From: an uncultured Collinsella sp. | Lineage (GTDB): Bacteria; Actinomycetota; Coriobacteriia; Coriobacteriales; Coriobacteriaceae | Length of the DNA stretch: 64,000 bases | Reading direction: 5' to 3' | NCBI GenBank assembly: GCA_900757505.1 | Contig: CAAEOE010000013.1 | Coordinates: forward strand, 54,552 to 118,551 | Part shown: positions 51,083-62,337 of the stretch, one piece after another | Layout of the letters: each line of letters opens with the position of its first letter | How positions within the stretch are numbered: position 1 is the stretch's first letter | Notes under the pieces: model-generated | Told to the model about the DNA's origin: nothing | Databases searched by the model: none | The model's input: the letters and a program-made list of their open reading frames with translations, nothing else | Translations under genes and position numbers: made by a program

Positions 51083-51685
51083 ATGAATCTTTCATCCCAG
51101 AAGAGCGCGATCGCACTCTCCGCGTCCGCGGCCGCGCTGCTCATGCCGGTTTCCGCGTTCGCCGAGGACGGCGCCGCCGGTGCGGACATCCTCATCCCTA
51201 AGATGGCGGAGTTCATCCCGGCGCTTATCGCCTTCCTGATTATCTGGATCGTGCTGGCCAAGGTCGCCCTGCCGGGCATCATGAAAACCATGGAGGAGCG
51301 CGGCAAGAAGATCGAGGAGAGCCTCGACGAGGCCGAGAAGACCAAGCAGGAGGCTATCTCCAAGCGCGCTGAGTCCGACTCGATCGTCACCGACGCCCGT
51401 CGTCAGGCTGCCGACATCGTTCTCGAGGCCCGCAAGGACGCCGAGTCCGAGCGCGCCCGTATCATCGAGGCTGCTCACAAGGAGGCCGAGGAGATTATCG
51501 CCAAGGCCCATACGACCGTCGAGGACGAGCGCAAGTCCATCTACGCCGGTGCCGCGAGCTCCATCGCCGACCTGTCCGTTGCCGTCGCCACCAAGATCGT
51601 GGGCGAGGCACTCGAGGACGAGACCGAGCAGAAGAAGCTCATCGAGCGCTACATCCAGGAAGCAGGTAGCCTGAATGCCGACTAG
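51083..51685 (+). CDS. atpF: ATP synthase F0 subunit b with signal-peptide-like N-terminus
   Basis: A 200-aa stator subunit. After an N-terminal AIALSASAAALLMPVSAFAED stretch (9-29) that looks like a cleavable signal peptide (AFA/ED), the normal membrane anchor ALIAFLIIWIVLAKVALPGIM (split at 46-66) follows, then a long amphipathic helix rich in Glu/Lys/Ala (about 68-165) that forms the peripheral stalk. Most b subunits (about 155-175 aa) have only the anchor. ATG 51083 follows CGGAG. It overlaps atpH by 11 bp. Confidence 0.94.
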   Translation: MNLSSQKSAIALSASAAALLMPVSAFAEDGAAGADILIPKMAEFIPALIAFLIIWIVLAKVALPGIMKTMEERGKKIEESLDEAEKTKQEAISKRAESDSIVTDARRQAADIVLEARKDAESERARIIEAAHKEAEEIIAKAHTTVEDERKSIYAGAASSIADLSVAVATKIVGEALEDETEQKKLIERYIQEAGSLNAD

Positions 51686-52151
51686 CCGCTATCAGGACAA
51701 GGTGCTCGAGACCTATGCGCGCTCCCTTCTGGAAGCCGCTAAGGCCGAGAACCATGTGTTCGAGGACCTCGAGATGATCGAGCGCTTGGCTTCTGCCAGC
51801 CCCGAGATCATCGCCGTGCTCGACACCATGTCCAAGCGCGACCAGCTCGACCTTCTTCCCAAGGTGGCAGCTGCCTTTAAGTATGTTGCCGAGGAAGACG
51901 AGGATGTAGTGGGCGTGACCGTCACCACGGCGATCCCGCTCGACGACGAGCTGCGTCAAACCATCACTAAGAAATGCGAGCAGGACTTCGGCCGCAAGGT
52001 ATTCCTTATCGAGCAGGTCGACCCGTCTATCGTGGGCGGCCTGGTGCTCGAGGCCCGCGGCGAGCGTCGTGACATTTCCGTCAAGACGCAGCTGCGCATC
52101 GCGCAGGAGACCCTCGCAAACTCTGCTAATTCGTACGGAGGTGAAGCCTAA
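51675..52151 (+). CDS. atpH: ATP synthase F1 subunit delta
   Basis: A 158-aa stator protein linking subunit b to the top of F1. [25 protein letters not shown] (split) is the N-terminal helical domain. The C-terminal [26 protein letters not shown] (split) is the family signature. Shorter than E. coli delta (177 aa). It overlaps atpF by 11 bp and shares one base with atpA (TAATG). Confidence 0.93.
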   Translation: MPTSRYQDKVLETYARSLLEAAKAENHVFEDLEMIERLASASPEIIAVLDTMSKRDQLDLLPKVAAAFKYVAEEDEDVVGVTVTTAIPLDDELRQTITKKCEQDFGRKVFLIEQVDPSIVGGLVLEARGERRDISVKTQLRIAQETLANSANSYGGEA

Positions 52152-53749
52152 TGTCCGAAACCCTCAATGCCCAGGATATCGCCAAGAAACTGCAGGAGCA
52201 GCTCACGAGCCTCTCCGCGACGGTCGATACGCATGAGGTTTCAACGGTCGACGAGGTAGGCGACGGCATCGCGCGCGTCTCCGGCCTCAAGAGCGCCATG
52301 GCAGGCGAGCTTCTGGAGTTCAAGAGCTCCGATACCGGTGAGACCGTCTTCGGCCTTGCCCAAAACCTTGACCGTGACGAGGTCGGCGCCGTTCTGTTCG
52401 GTGCCGTCGACTCCATCAAGGAAGGCGACGAGTGCCGCACCACTGGCCGCGTTATGGATATCCCCGTGAGCCGTGCCATGCTCGGCCGCGTCGTCAATCC
52501 GCTCGGCCAGCCCATCGACGGCCTGGGCGACATCGTCGCTACGCACCGTCGCCCCATCGAGTTCAAGGCTCCCGGCGTCATCGATCGTACCCCGGTGTGC
52601 GAGCCGGTTCAGACCGGTCTGCTCGCTATCGACTCCATGGTGCCTATTGGCCGCGGTCAGCGTGAGCTCATCATCGGTGACCGTAAGACCGGTAAGACCG
52701 CCATCGCCATCGACGCTATCCTCAACCAGCGCGGCAAGGGCATGGTCTGCATCTATGTCGCCATCGGCCAGAAGGCCTCCACGGTTGCCAACATCCGCGA
52801 GACCCTCGCTCAGCACGGTGCGCTCGACTACACCATCATCGTTTCGGCCACCGCTGCCGATTCCGCCCCTATGCAGTACATCGCGCCTATGGCCGGTGCC
52901 GCTATTGGCGAGTTCTTTATGTACAACGGCGAGGACGGCAAGCCCGCCAGCGAGACCAACCCCGGCGGCCACGTGCTCGTCATCTACGATGACCTGTCCA
53001 AGCAGGCTGTGGCCTACCGTCAGATGTCGCTGACGCTGCATCGTCCGCCCGGACGCGAGGCCTATCCTGGCGACATCTTCTACCTGCACTCTCGTCTGCT
53101 CGAGCGTGCCGTCAAGATGTCCAAGAAGAACGGCTACGGCTCCATGACGGCACTGCCGATCATCGAAACCCAGGACGGCGACGTCTCGGCCTACATTCCG
53201 ACCAACGTCATTTCCATTACCGATGGTCAGATCTACCTGCAGTCCGAGCTCTTCTTCCAGGGTCAGCGCCCGGCAGTCGACGTGGGTATCTCCGTGTCCC
53301 GCGTCGGTGGCGATGCGCAGACCAAGGCCATGAAGCAGGTCGCCGGCAACCTCCGTCTGGACCTCGCTTCCTATCAGGAGCTCGCTGGCTTTACGCAGTT
53401 CGGCTCCGACCTCGACGAGGCTACTCAGAAGCAGCTGACCCACGGTGCTCGCATGACCGAGCTCCTGAAGCAGCCGCGTTACAAGCCGTTTGAGGTTGGC
53501 GAGCAGATCGTTACGCTGTTCGCTGGCAACGAGGGCTTCCTGGATGACCTGGAGATCGCCGACGTGCTGCCTTTCCGTGCCGAGCTCATCGAGTACATGG
53601 ACAATGGCTTTGGCTCGCTGCTCGACAAGGTTCGCGCCAAGAAGATCGATGATGACACCAAGGCTGAGCTCTTGCGCGTCATCGGCGACTTCAAGCAGCA
53701 GTTCATGGCCAAGCACCATTCGGATGTTTCTGGATCAGAGGAGAACTAA
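52151..53749 (+). CDS. atpA: ATP synthase F1 subunit alpha
   Basis: A 532-aa non-catalytic nucleotide-binding subunit. P-loop [15 protein letters not shown] (about 177-191), the [19 protein letters not shown] block and the alpha/beta signature [14 protein letters not shown] are present. Start ATG overlaps the atpH stop (TAATG), indicating coupled translation. C-terminal tail [18 protein letters not shown] is slightly longer than usual. Confidence 0.98.
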   Translation: MSETLNAQDIAKKLQEQLTSLSATVDTHEVSTVDEVGDGIARVSGLKSAMAGELLEFKSSDTGETVFGLAQNLDRDEVGAVLFGAVDSIKEGDECRTTGRVMDIPVSRAMLGRVVNPLGQPIDGLGDIVATHRRPIEFKAPGVIDRTPVCEPVQTGLLAIDSMVPIGRGQRELIIGDRKTGKTAIAIDAILNQRGKGMVCIYVAIGQKASTVANIRETLAQHGALDYTIIVSATAADSAPMQYIAPMAGAAIGEFFMYNGEDGKPASETNPGGHVLVIYDDLSKQAVAYRQMSLTLHRPPGREAYPGDIFYLHSRLLERAVKMSKKNGYGSMTALPIIETQDGDVSAYIPTNVISITDGQIYLQSELFFQGQRPAVDVGISVSRVGGDAQTKAMKQVAGNLRLDLASYQELAGFTQFGSDLDEATQKQLTHGARMTELLKQPRYKPFEVGEQIVTLFAGNEGFLDDLEIADVLPFRAELIEYMDNGFGSLLDKVRAKKIDDDTKAELLRVIGDFKQQFMAKHHSDVSGSEEN

Positions 53750-53754
53750 GCCCC

Positions 53755-56117
<2,363 letters not shown>

Positions 56118-56120
56118 GTT

Positions 56121-56513
56121 ATGCGTATCCGCATCGTGTGCCCCGTGAGCTGCGCCTATGAGGGCGACGCTGCGTTTGTGTCGATTCCGTCCACGGATGG
56201 CGAGTTTGGCGTTCTGCCTGCTCACTCCAGCGAGATCTGCACGATCGACCGCGGTTACGTTCGCGTTTCCGATAAGGCCATGGGCACTGTCGACCACACG
56301 TTTGCCGTGGCCGGCGGCTATGCCCAGGTTGCGGACGATGTCGTGACCGTTCTCGCCGAGCGCGCTTGCGATTTGGCGACCGTCGATGCCGACAAGCTTA
56401 AAGCTGATATTCAAGGTTTTGAAGAGAAGCTGGGTAATTTGTCGGAGGATGATGCACGCCGCGCCTACCTCTATAATGAAATCGCATGGTGTAAGCTCAA
56501 GCTTGCCCAATAG
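56121..56513 (+). CDS. atpC: ATP synthase F1 subunit epsilon
   Basis: A 130-aa central-stalk and regulatory subunit. N-terminal beta-sandwich: IRIVCPVSCAYEGDAAFVSIPSTDGEFGVLPAHS (split at 2-35), with the G-E-F/I-G-V-L-P-A-H signature. The C-terminal helical hairpin (about 85-130) is DADKLKADIQGFEEKLGNLSEDDARRAY (split). It is the last gene of the operon and is followed by a strong terminator. Confidence 0.94.
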   Translation: MRIRIVCPVSCAYEGDAAFVSIPSTDGEFGVLPAHSSEICTIDRGYVRVSDKAMGTVDHTFAVAGGYAQVADDVVTVLAERACDLATVDADKLKADIQGFEEKLGNLSEDDARRAYLYNEIAWCKLKLAQ

Positions 56514-56549
56514 TCAAACGATTTAGCGTTCGACCATTTGCGAACACAT

Positions 56550-56587
56550 CATGCCCGGGATGGCCCAGCCATCCCGGGCATGCTTTT
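56550..56587 (+). terminator. Terminator of the ATP synthase operon
   Basis: CATGCCCGGGATGG pairs perfectly with CCATCCCGGGCATG (loop CCCAG), followed by CTTTTTG. Confidence 0.92.
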
Positions 56588-56601
56588 TGAAAGGGTAGAC
56601 C

Positions 56602-57885
56602 TTGGATATTATCCGCGTTGAGGGTGGCCACGCCATCGGAGGCTCCGTGCCCGTCTCGGGCGCCAAGAACTCCGCGCTCAAACTCATGGCGGCAACGCTT
56701 CTGGCGCCGGGCAAGACGACGCTGCAGAACGTGCCCGATATTTCCGATGTCCATGTGATGGGCAAGGTGCTCAAGGGCATGGGCGCTACGATCGATGTTC
56801 TCGACGAGCACACGCTCGAGATTGATACCTCTCAGGTCGATTCTTGGGAGGCCCCCTACGAGCTCGTTGCCAAGATGCGTGCTTCCACCGCCGTCATGGG
56901 ACCCCTGCTGGGTCGCTTCCATCGCGCCAAGATTGCCATGCCGGGCGGCTGCAACCTGGGTGCTCGCAAGATCGATATGCACATTCTTGGTCTTGAGGCC
57001 CTGGGCGTTGAGTTCGATACCGCCCATGGTTACATCAACGCTAATGCGCCCCAAGGTCTGCGCGGTACCACCGTCACGCTCGAGTTCGCCAGCGTCGGTG
57101 CGACCGAGAACCTCATCATGGCCTCTGTGCGCGCACAGGGTACCACGGTTATCGACAATGCCGCCCGCGAGCCCGAGATCGTCGATCTCGCCAACATGCT
57201 CAACGAGATGGGCGCTAAGATTGTCGGCGCCGGCACGCCCGTCGTGACCATCGAGGGCGTGGAAGAGCTGCATCCTGTTACCCATCGCGTAGTGGGCGAC
57301 CGCATCGAGGCCGGTACCTTTATCGTCGCCGGTGCGCTGATGGCCGACGATCGCGGTGTCGACGTCACGGGTTTTTGCCCCATTCACTTGGGCATGGTGC
57401 TCAAGAAGATGGAGCTCATGGGCATCGATTGCGAGCGCGTCGAGGATGGCGTCCATGTGAACCGCGCCGAGCGTATCAAGCCGGTCGACATCCAGACGCT
57501 TCCGTTCCCCGGCTTCCCGACGGACATGCAGGCACAGATTATGGTACTCTCCGCCCTTGCCGACGGCAGTTCCGTTATTACCGAGAACATCTTCGAGAAT
57601 CGCTTTATGTTTGCCTCTGAGCTGGTGCGCATGGGTGCCGACATTCGTATCGAGAGTCATCATGCCATGATTCATGGCGTCAAGGGCTTCTCGGGTGCAC
57701 AGGTTACCTCGCCCGATCTGCGTGGCGGAGCGGCCCTCGTCGTAGCGGGCTTGATCGCCGACGGGACGACCGAGGTTTCGGCCATTCATCACATCAAGCG
57801 CGGCTACGAGCAGTTTGTCGAAAAGCTGCAGGCGCTCGGCGCGCATGTCGAGCATGCTACCGTCCCCGATCCCGTCATCTACTAA
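56602..57885 (+). CDS. murA: UDP-N-acetylglucosamine 1-carboxyvinyltransferase
   Basis: A 427-aa enzyme for the first committed step of peptidoglycan synthesis (enolpyruvyl transfer to UDP-GlcNAc). PVSGAKNSALKLMAATLL (17-34) binds substrate with Lys and Asn. RASTAVMGPLLGRFHRAKIAMPGGCNLGARKIDMH (split) has the active-site Cys, the residue fosfomycin targets, so sensitivity is expected at this site. FPTDMQAQIMVLSALADG carries the catalytic Asp. It starts at TTG 56602 after GAAAGGG. murA after the atp operon is a common Gram-positive arrangement. Confidence 0.96.
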   Translation: MDIIRVEGGHAIGGSVPVSGAKNSALKLMAATLLAPGKTTLQNVPDISDVHVMGKVLKGMGATIDVLDEHTLEIDTSQVDSWEAPYELVAKMRASTAVMGPLLGRFHRAKIAMPGGCNLGARKIDMHILGLEALGVEFDTAHGYINANAPQGLRGTTVTLEFASVGATENLIMASVRAQGTTVIDNAAREPEIVDLANMLNEMGAKIVGAGTPVVTIEGVEELHPVTHRVVGDRIEAGTFIVAGALMADDRGVDVTGFCPIHLGMVLKKMELMGIDCERVEDGVHVNRAERIKPVDIQTLPFPGFPTDMQAQIMVLSALADGSSVITENIFENRFMFASELVRMGADIRIESHHAMIHGVKGFSGAQVTSPDLRGGAALVVAGLIADGTTEVSAIHHIKRGYEQFVEKLQALGAHVEHATVPDPVIY

Positions 57886-57897
57886 TACAGGTTGCCT

Positions 57898-59133
57898 ATG
57901 TTTAATAAAAAGCCCCTCGCGGATACCACCGCCCGAAGACCCTCAACTGGTGCGCAGGCCAAGATCTACAGTCGCGATAACGTGGCTCGCTATTCCGAGC
58001 GCGCTCGTCAACGTCGTCGTAGCCACACGATTCGTCACGTCGCGCTCATTGTCGTGCTTGGCGTGCTGCTGAGTGCCACTACCGCTGCCGGCCTGTGGTT
58101 TGCCACCATTATGGGCAAGCTCGGCGATTCTAATGTCATTACCGACAATCTGCGTCGGGTTCTGGTTGACACCGATGAGGCAAAGGATCCGTTCTACGTG
58201 CTGCTTCTTGGCACCGACGGCCGTCCGGGCGAGGATACGTATCGTGCCGACTCGATTATCCTGGCACGCATCGACCCCACGCAAAAGCAGGCGACGCTCA
58301 TTTCCGTTCCGCGCGACACCAAGGTCGAGTACAAGGGCGAGACCATGAAGATCAACGCCTGCCATACCGTTGGCGGCGCCGAGGCCATGGTCGAGGCGGT
58401 TAACGAGCTGTGCGGTGTTCAGATTTCCCACTATGCCGAGGTCAGCTTCGACGGTATGCAGGCGCTGATTGATTCGGTTGGCGGTATCGACATTAACGCA
58501 ACCGATGATGTTGACGACCCCGAGCACCTGGATATTAAGATTACCGCTGGCCAGCAGCATATGGACGGTGCCACCGCCCTTACCTATGCCCGCTGTCGCT
58601 ACACCTATGCCGACGGCGATTACACGCGCATGCGCCACCAGCGTCAGGTGCTTGGCGCCCTTGCCAACCAGATTCTCAATAACTTCGATGCCACGAAGAT
58701 CTTTGGCCTGGTTAATTCGCTGTCCGATATGCTCGTAACCGATATGAGCGTTCAGGATATCGTGGCTACGGTCAACGCCATGCGCGGTATGGATGTCGAC
58801 GGTATCTACTCGGCCAACCTGCCCTCGTACGCCGACGACAGCACCATGATCGACGGTGTGAGCTACGTCTTTGTCTACGAGGACGAGCTCAAGGAAATGA
58901 TGGAGCGCGTCGATGCCGGCAAGGATCCCAAGGGTCCCAACACCATGGGTCTTTCCGACGGTTCCAGCTCTACGATCGGCGACCTGAACAACAACACGTC
59001 TGACGACTACGCAAACGGTACCGCAACCTCATCGGTCAGCTCTGACGATTCCGATGACTCAAGCGATTCAAGCGATTCGGACTACTACGAAGAGCCCACC
59101 GGTGACGGCAACGGCTACGAAGCCAACTATTAG
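57898..59133 (+). CDS. LytR-CpsA-Psr (LCP) family cell-wall ligase
   Basis: A 411-aa membrane-anchored enzyme of the family that attaches teichoic acids, capsule or other glycopolymers to peptidoglycan. A short cytoplasmic basic region (RQRRRSHTIRH) and one membrane helix (about 44-66, VALIVVLGVLLSATTAAGLWF split) lead to the LCP domain (about 95-300): LLLGTDGRPGEDTYRADSIILARID (split) and SVPRDTKVEYKGETMKINAC with the catalytic Asp/Arg positions. The C-terminal 60 residues are Ser/Asp-rich and probably disordered. Thirteen bases after murA, so a cell-wall operon. ATG 57898 is preferred to TTG 57892. Confidence 0.93.
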   Translation: MFNKKPLADTTARRPSTGAQAKIYSRDNVARYSERARQRRRSHTIRHVALIVVLGVLLSATTAAGLWFATIMGKLGDSNVITDNLRRVLVDTDEAKDPFYVLLLGTDGRPGEDTYRADSIILARIDPTQKQATLISVPRDTKVEYKGETMKINACHTVGGAEAMVEAVNELCGVQISHYAEVSFDGMQALIDSVGGIDINATDDVDDPEHLDIKITAGQQHMDGATALTYARCRYTYADGDYTRMRHQRQVLGALANQILNNFDATKIFGLVNSLSDMLVTDMSVQDIVATVNAMRGMDVDGIYSANLPSYADDSTMIDGVSYVFVYEDELKEMMERVDAGKDPKGPNTMGLSDGSSSTIGDLNNNTSDDYANGTATSSVSSDDSDDSSDSSDSDYYEEPTGDGNGYEANY

Positions 59134-59134
59134 A

Positions 59135-59352
59135 GTTACGCGGGCTTACCAGCCCGCGTAACGGCTCGACGCTGCGCGCCGCCCAGAGCGACAATTTGTC
59201 ATTCAAAAGGCAGGGCATGACCAGAAGGTCAATGCCCTGCCTTTTTCATGCCAACTTGTTCGCTCTGGACGTCGCTCGCTGACGTTGATTCAACCAGCGA
59301 TGTCGTCACTTGCAGTTGGGTAGTCCACTTGGCACTTGGGGACGTTCCTTTT
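59135..59352. repeat. Composite palindromic repeat, copy 4 (A-B-C-D)
   Basis: A: 59135-59162 (GTTACGCGGGCTTA/CCAGCCCGCGTAAC), one base after the LCP stop. B: 59183-59268, differing from copy 3 at only a few positions. C: CGTCGCTCGCTGACGT. D-like ACTTGGGGACGTTCCTTTT at 59334-59352. The gap 59134-59484 has no gene. Confidence 0.85.
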
Positions 59353-59420
59353 GTGCCGGCAGTTTGGGACACTCCTTGCGTTAAGAGGCTGGCGTGCGTC
59401 AACCTGTTCTCATTGCAGCA

Positions 59421-59458
59421 AAAAAATCGCCCCGTTCTTGGTTGAGGACGGGGCGATT
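59421..59458 (-). terminator. Terminator of pepT
   Basis: On the minus strand AATCGCCCCGT pairs with ACGGGGCGATT and is followed by a run of seven T residues. Confidence 0.9.
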
Positions 59459-59484
59459 CGTCTTTTGGACTTGTGCAGCCAGGC

Positions 59485-60732
59485 TTATGCAAAGCGGGCG
59501 ACGAGCTCCTGGAGCACGTCGGTCATCTTGACGAGCGAACTGACCGGGACGAACTCGTTGACGCCGTGGTAGCAATAGCCGCCGGTGGAAAGGTTGGGGC
59601 AGGGCAGACCGCGGAACGACAGCTGAGCGCCGTCGGTGCCGCCACGAATCGGCAGCACTTGGGGCTCAACGCCGCAGGCAAGGTAGGCTTCCTTGGCAAC
59701 ATCAATAAGCCCGGGATAGTCACGAACGATCTCGGCCATATTTCGATACTGCTGCTTAATCTCGACCGTCACGCGCTCCTCACCCAGACGCTGGTTGAGC
59801 ATCGAGGCGGCGGCATCAATAAGGTCGAGTTTCTGCTGGAACTTGGCGGCATCGTGATCACGGACGATATAGCGCGCCGTGGCGTGATCGACGGTCGCAG
59901 ATACACCCTCAAGGTGATAAAAGCCCTCGTAGCCTTCCGTATACTCCGGGCGCTGCACGTAGGGGAGCAACGCGTTGAAGTCGCAGAACAGATTACCTGC
60001 GTTGACCATACGGCCCTTGGCGTCGCCCGGGTGGATGGACTGGCCCTCAAAGCGGATGGTCGCCTCGGCGGCGTTAAAGCACTCCCACTCCAGCTCGCCG
60101 ATGGGGCCGCCGTCGACCGTGTAGGCGTACTTGCAGCCAAAGGTATCGATATCCAACAGCTCGGCTCCGTGACCGATCTCCTCGTCAGGGCAGAAGCAAA
60201 TGCCGAGTGCGGGATGGGGCAGAGAGGGGTCCTGAGCGATACGCGCGACAAGCGACATGATCTCGGCGACGCCTGCCTTGTCGTCCGCGCCCAGCAGCGT
60301 GGTGCCATCGCTGCAGACCAGGTCCTCACCCGCGAGGTCGTTCAGGGCGGGAAGCTTGGCGGTACTCATGGCAACGGGCTTACCGTCAACCGTGCCGCAG
60401 ACCAGGTCGCCGCCTTCGTAGTGTACGATGTGCGGCTTCACGCCGGCGCCCGGTGCAACTTCGGTGGTGTCGAGATGGGCGATCAGGCCAAGGGCGGGCT
60501 TGTCCTCAGCGCCCGCACTTGCGGGGATATGCGCGCAGACATAGGCATGCTCGGTCACGTGGGCATCTTCCGCACCAAGCTCGCGCAGCTCTTCAGCCAG
60601 CACGTTGGCAAGGTCAAACTGAACGACGCTCGAGGGTACCTGGTCGCAGTTTGCATCCTCGGACTGCGTGTTGATCTGGACGTAGCGCAAAAAGCGCTCG
60701 AGGACATCGGGGTTCGTGGTGGTGTTTTCCAT
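59485..60732 (-). CDS. pepT: Peptidase T (M20B tripeptidase)
   Basis: A 415-aa zinc aminotripeptidase. Metal sites: His in LIAHLDTTEVAPG (about 82-94), Asp in LLGADDKAGVAEIM, catalytic Glu in CFCPDEEIGHGAELLD, and a final His in GGYCYHGVNEFVP. PIRGGTDGAQLSFRGLPCPNLSTGG (split) is a PepT hallmark. Length matches the family. ATG 60732 follows TTGGAG; an upstream in-frame ATG (60828) lies in the region used by the divergent regulator's promoter. Works in peptide utilisation. Confidence 0.95.
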   Translation of the reverse strand: MENTTTNPDVLERFLRYVQINTQSEDANCDQVPSSVVQFDLANVLAEELRELGAEDAHVTEHAYVCAHIPASAGAEDKPALGLIAHLDTTEVAPGAGVKPHIVHYEGGDLVCGTVDGKPVAMSTAKLPALNDLAGEDLVCSDGTTLLGADDKAGVAEIMSLVARIAQDPSLPHPALGICFCPDEEIGHGAELLDIDTFGCKYAYTVDGGPIGELEWECFNAAEATIRFEGQSIHPGDAKGRMVNAGNLFCDFNALLPYVQRPEYTEGYEGFYHLEGVSATVDHATARYIVRDHDAAKFQQKLDLIDAAASMLNQRLGEERVTVEIKQQYRNMAEIVRDYPGLIDVAKEAYLACGVEPQVLPIRGGTDGAQLSFRGLPCPNLSTGGYCYHGVNEFVPVSSLVKMTDVLQELVARFA

Positions 60733-60852
60733 AAAGACCGCTCCAATCTTGGTCGTCGTGTGCAACAAGAACTCTAGCACGGTATGCCACGGCATACCGC
60801 GACGCTTGGATGGGGTAGAATCAGCCATTGAATGCAGAAGGGACGGAAGATC

Positions 60853-61275
60853 ATGGATACGACAAATAGCTCGCGCGAACTACATCTGACGGTGGCGAAC
60901 GAAGACTACTTGGAGTGCATGGTTCGCATTGAAAGCGAAGAGGGGGAAACCAACGGCGTGCGATCGGTCGACATCGCGCAGCGCCTTGGCGTCTCCAAGG
61001 CATCGGTCAATAAAGCGGTTTCGGCGCTCAAGGCATCCGAGCTTGTCGAGCAATCGCACTACGGCAAGGTAGTCCTGACCGATCGCGGCCGCGAGGTTGG
61101 CACGGCTATCTGGTACCGTCATCGCCTCGTCCGCACGTTTTTGGTTCAGGAGCTCGGTGTCGAATTTGAGCGAGCCGATTCCGAGGCCTGCATGATGGAG
61201 CATGCGCTATCCGAGGACACGATGAACCGCTGGCTCGCCTATCTCGAAAAGCAGGGAATCAGCGTCGAGGAATAG
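60853..61275 (+). CDS. DtxR/MntR-family metal-dependent regulator
   Basis: A 140-aa regulator with an N-terminal winged helix (residues 10-70: NEDYLECMVRIESEEG, VRSVDIAQRLGVSKASVNKAV) and a helical dimerisation domain ending ACMMEHALSEDTMNRW. Metal-ligand positions are mixed: Asp and Glu in E-D-Y-L-E as in MntR, and Cys-x2-Glu-His as in DtxR/IdeR, so the metal (Mn or Fe) cannot be fixed. It lacks the SH3-like domain of DtxR. ATG 60853 follows GGAAGA; ATG 60832 is possible. Ten bases before the homocysteine methyltransferase gene. Confidence 0.9.
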   Translation: MDTTNSSRELHLTVANEDYLECMVRIESEEGETNGVRSVDIAQRLGVSKASVNKAVSALKASELVEQSHYGKVVLTDRGREVGTAIWYRHRLVRTFLVQELGVEFERADSEACMMEHALSEDTMNRWLAYLEKQGISVEE

Positions 61276-61285
61276 CGGGATATAT

Positions 61286-62179
61286 ATGGATACGAGTTAT
61301 TACAATCGCTTTGGTGCCGAGGAACTTACGCGCCGCTTGTCGAGCGAGACCTTGTTGGCGCAGGGCCCCATGGGCAGTGTTCTGTTGAGTGAGTACGATG
61401 CCGCCGACATTCCACCGGCGTTTTGGAATCTGGCAGAGCCGCAGACCGTTTCTCGTATCCATCGCTTGTATGTCGCCGCCGGCGCGCAGGTGCTCATTAC
61501 CAATACCTTTCAGGCATCAAGCTATGCCCTCAAGCACGACCAGATTGCGCCGTCCGTGGCGGAGGTCAATCGCGGGGCCGTCGACGATGCCCGCCAGGCG
61601 CACCCTCAGTTACTGCTGGGCTCGATGGGCCCGATCGGTATTGAGTGGTTTGCCGAGGACTCTGCCGAGTATCGTGAAATCCGAGGCATTGCGCGCGAAC
61701 AGGCGCACGCCTTGCTCAATGCTGGTGTTGACGGTCTGCTGATCGAGACGGTGACGTCTATCCGTAATCTGCAGCCCATGCTTGTCGGCGTCCGAGATGC
61801 CGCCGACGGCATGCCTGTTCTGGTGAGTTTTGTCGTTGACGATAAAGGCGACCTGCTGGGCGATGGCCTCAACATCGAGGCAGCCGTTTTGTACGCCGAA
61901 AAACACGGCGCAAACTCGGTTGGTGTTAATTGCTGTTCGCTTGCGGCCGCGAATGCGGCGGTGCCCAGGATGGTTGCATCGGCGACTACTCCCGTCACGG
62001 TGCGTCCCAACGTAGGCGATCCGGTCCAGACTCAGGATGGCCCCGTATGGCACGAGAATCCCGAAGCTTTCGCGCGCGCATGCATCGAATGGAGACATGC
62101 CGGCGCCGCAATGGTGGGCAGTTGCTGTGGAACCACGGCAATCACTACGGCAGCGATGGCCGAGGCGCTCGATATATAA
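61286..62179 (+). CDS. Homocysteine S-methyltransferase family protein
   Basis: A 297-aa zinc-dependent methyltransferase resembling the N-terminal homocysteine domain of MetH and BHMT/MmuM. It opens with LLAQGPMGSVLLS, then ITNTFQASSYAL (about 70-81). The zinc ligands are Cys in SVGVNCCSL (about 212-220) and the Cys pair in MVGSCCGTT (about 277-285). The methyl donor (S-methylmethionine, betaine, or a corrinoid or folate via a partner protein) cannot be told. It lies in a probable operon with the metal regulator and ends in a terminator. Confidence 0.9.
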   Translation: MDTSYYNRFGAEELTRRLSSETLLAQGPMGSVLLSEYDAADIPPAFWNLAEPQTVSRIHRLYVAAGAQVLITNTFQASSYALKHDQIAPSVAEVNRGAVDDARQAHPQLLLGSMGPIGIEWFAEDSAEYREIRGIAREQAHALLNAGVDGLLIETVTSIRNLQPMLVGVRDAADGMPVLVSFVVDDKGDLLGDGLNIEAAVLYAEKHGANSVGVNCCSLAAANAAVPRMVASATTPVTVRPNVGDPVQTQDGPVWHENPEAFARACIEWRHAGAAMVGSCCGTTAITTAAMAEALDI

Positions 62180-62184
62180 AGGGC

Positions 62185-62214
62185 AAAACCGCTCCATACG
62201 GGGCGGTTTTTTTA
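62185..62214 (+). terminator. Terminator after the homocysteine methyltransferase gene
   Basis: AAAACCGCTCC pairs with GGGGCGGTTTT and continues in a T-run. Confidence 0.93.
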
Positions 62215-62337
62215 TTGCTTGCATGTCCTCGGCAGCATTTGCCCAAATGGTGAATGCTGGTGCCGGCAGGTTGCCGAGTGCGTGTTGCGGGTATACCTCA
62301 CGCGTACCATGATCCAAACACTGTGAGGTGTCTGCGC

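Noticed and set aside
59036..59218. Small frames beginning MPCLLNDKLSLWAARS (also at 42453-43631)
   Set aside because: They recur because module B of the composite repeat is copied; the peptide is a by-product of the hairpin.
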